Shown here: in pieces, positions 5,247 to 6,144 of the stretch
How positions within the stretch are numbered: the first letter of the stretch is position 1
Layout: each line of letters starts with the position of its first letter
From: Deltaproteobacteria bacterium
GTDB lineage: Bacteria > Myxococcota_A > UBA796 > GCA-2862545
Reading direction: 5' to 3'
Length of the DNA stretch: 6,144 nucleotides
Assembly: GCA_019307545.1 (NCBI GenBank)
Contig: JAFDJI010000244.1
Location: 1 to 6,144 of the forward strand
Position numbers and translations under genes: made by a program
The notes under the pieces: model-generated
Told to the model about the DNA's origin: nothing
What the model saw: the letters and a program-made list of their open reading frames with translations, nothing else
Databases searched by the model: none

Positions 5247-6144
5247 GCCGGTAGGACCGGAAGGTGAGTTGCAGTGGGGTCGTGCCCGGGTCGGCCTCGA
5301 CGCGGAGGAAGTCCCGCTGGTGCGGGGTGGCCAGGGTCGTGCCTCCCTCGAGGTCCAGCACCTCCTCCCAGGACACCACCGCCAGGTCGTCCCACGCGGC
5401 CAGGGCTTCACCGGCCTCGGGAGCGCCCTGGCGTAGGAACAGTCGCACGGCGCGAGGGTTGGCCTCACGGTTCCCCGGCTCGACGTCGTCCGGCATGGAC
5501 AGATCGAAGGCGAACCAGGACCAGTCGAAGGTCCCCCCCGGGTGCCGGAAGGCGACCTCCTGCCCGAAAACCGCCTCGCCCTCCGACGCGTAGTACCGCG
5601 CGATGACGTCCATGGGACCAGCGTTGTCCCCCTTGGCATACCCGACCAGGGTGAGGTCCTTGTTCGGCTCGTCGAGACCGTCCCCCATCACCCGGATCCG
5701 GTTTCGAAACGCGGTGGTGGACACGCCGATGTTGGCATCCGTGCGCACCGAGCAGACCCCAACCGCCCCGCGTCGCGCGCCGATGTGGCAGGGGAAGCGG
5801 GAGCCACCTGAGACGTCCCAGTGCGCGACCTCCATGTCGTCGTCATCGATGTCCTCATCCTCGAAGGTGCCGTAGATGAGCAGGTCACGGCCGGGTCTGG
5901 CGAGGGCCGGACCGGTCGCGGCGTGGAGCGACTCCCCGAGCACCGCCAGGTCGCGCAGATCCACCACCGCCACCCCGGAGTCTGGTACCTCCACCGCGAT
6001 CTCCACCACCCGGGCGACCGGCTCGCTGGGCGCGAGCACCTCGGCCCGATCGTTCTCGGGGTACACCAGGAGACCCTGGGAGAACTCGGCGACCCGGCGC
6101 AGGGGCCCATCCGAGAGCGCGCCGGTCGCGAGGTGGGTGCGGTA
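5233..6144 (-). CDS. Unrecognised beta-rich protein, C-terminal 303 residues (5' end outside window)
   Basis: The minus-strand frame stays open from the TGA at 5235-5233 to the right edge, so the GTG at 6066 is not needed as a start and the gene is probably 5'-truncated. Numbering from the edge, the visible sequence is beta-rich. It has a very acidic run at 95-105 (positions 5830-5862, E-D-E-D-I-D-D-D-D-M-E), two cysteines (119, 131), and a region at about 140-262 with W-x-x-F-x-F-D-L-S-M-P, R-A-V-R-L-F-L-R and W-D-D-L-A-V-V-S-W-E. The last pattern, an Asp-Asp-Leu strand ending in Trp, recalls jelly-roll carbohydrate-binding modules; this is a weak resemblance, not an identification. No catalytic motif or membrane helix is visible in this part. 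It converges on the pseudokinase gene with one base between stop codons and is not part of that operon. Confidence 0.75.
   Translation of the reverse strand, partial: YRTHLATGALSDGPLRRVAEFSQGLLVYPENDRAEVLAPSEPVARVVEIAVEVPDSGVAVVDLRDLAVLGESLHAATGPALARPGRDLLIYGTFEDEDIDDDDMEVAHWDVSGGSRFPCHIGARRGAVGVCSVRTDANIGVSTTAFRNRIRVMGDGLDEPNKDLTLVGYAKGDNAGPMDVIARYYASEGEAVFGQEVAFRHPGGTFDWSWFAFDLSMPDDVEPGNREANPRAVRLFLRQGAPEAGEALAAWDDLAVVSWEEVLDLEGGTTLATPHQRDFLRVEADPGTTPLQLTFRSYRRLME

Noticed and set aside
6064..6066. GTG as the start of the minus-strand gene
   Set aside because: The frame stays open for 26 more codons to the edge with protein-like content, so truncation is more likely.

Overview
The window is G+C-rich (roughly two thirds by eye) and densely coded. 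It holds four protein genes, two of them cut by the window edges. No RNA gene, mobile element or CRISPR array was seen. The gene content (a large secreted Ig-like/RCC1-type repeat protein, a zinc-ribbon membrane protein with a long Pro/Glu linker, and a Ser/Thr-kinase-fold protein) fits a predatory or social deltaproteobacterial lineage such as Myxococcota or Bradymonadota. That assignment is inferred from gene style and composition; no marker gene is present.

Layout. (1) Positions 2-3010, plus strand: the C-terminal ~1000 residues of a modular surface or secreted protein. Eight ~91-residue Ig/PKD-like repeats are followed by a seven-repeat RCC1/BLIP-II-like propeller of 37-residue 'CWG' units. 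Its true start lies upstream of the window. (2) Positions 3011-3121: the only real intergenic gap, with the most A+T-rich stretch outside genes, a sigma70-like promoter candidate, a 13-bp palindrome on its -10 box, and a strong Shine-Dalgarno. (3) Positions 3122-5231, plus strand: a two-gene operon with overlapping reading frames. The first gene encodes a zinc ribbon, a transmembrane helix, a TonB-like Pro/Glu/Arg linker and a C-terminal beta domain. The second encodes a tail-anchored protein kinase fold that has lost most catalytic residues. (4) Positions 5233-6144, minus strand: the C-terminal part of an unrecognised beta-rich protein, convergent with the operon and separated from it by one base.

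The item most worth attention is the operon. A membrane-anchored pseudokinase is translationally coupled to a single-pass zinc-ribbon protein with a periplasm-spanning linker. A plausible reading (inference) is a non-catalytic membrane signalling or scaffold pair: the beta domain reports on the envelope, and the zinc ribbon and pseudokinase act in the cytoplasm. In the large repeat protein, the near-constant 46-residue spacing of cysteine pairs, and the loss of both cysteines together in one repeat, give sequence-level evidence for one disulfide per Ig-like domain.
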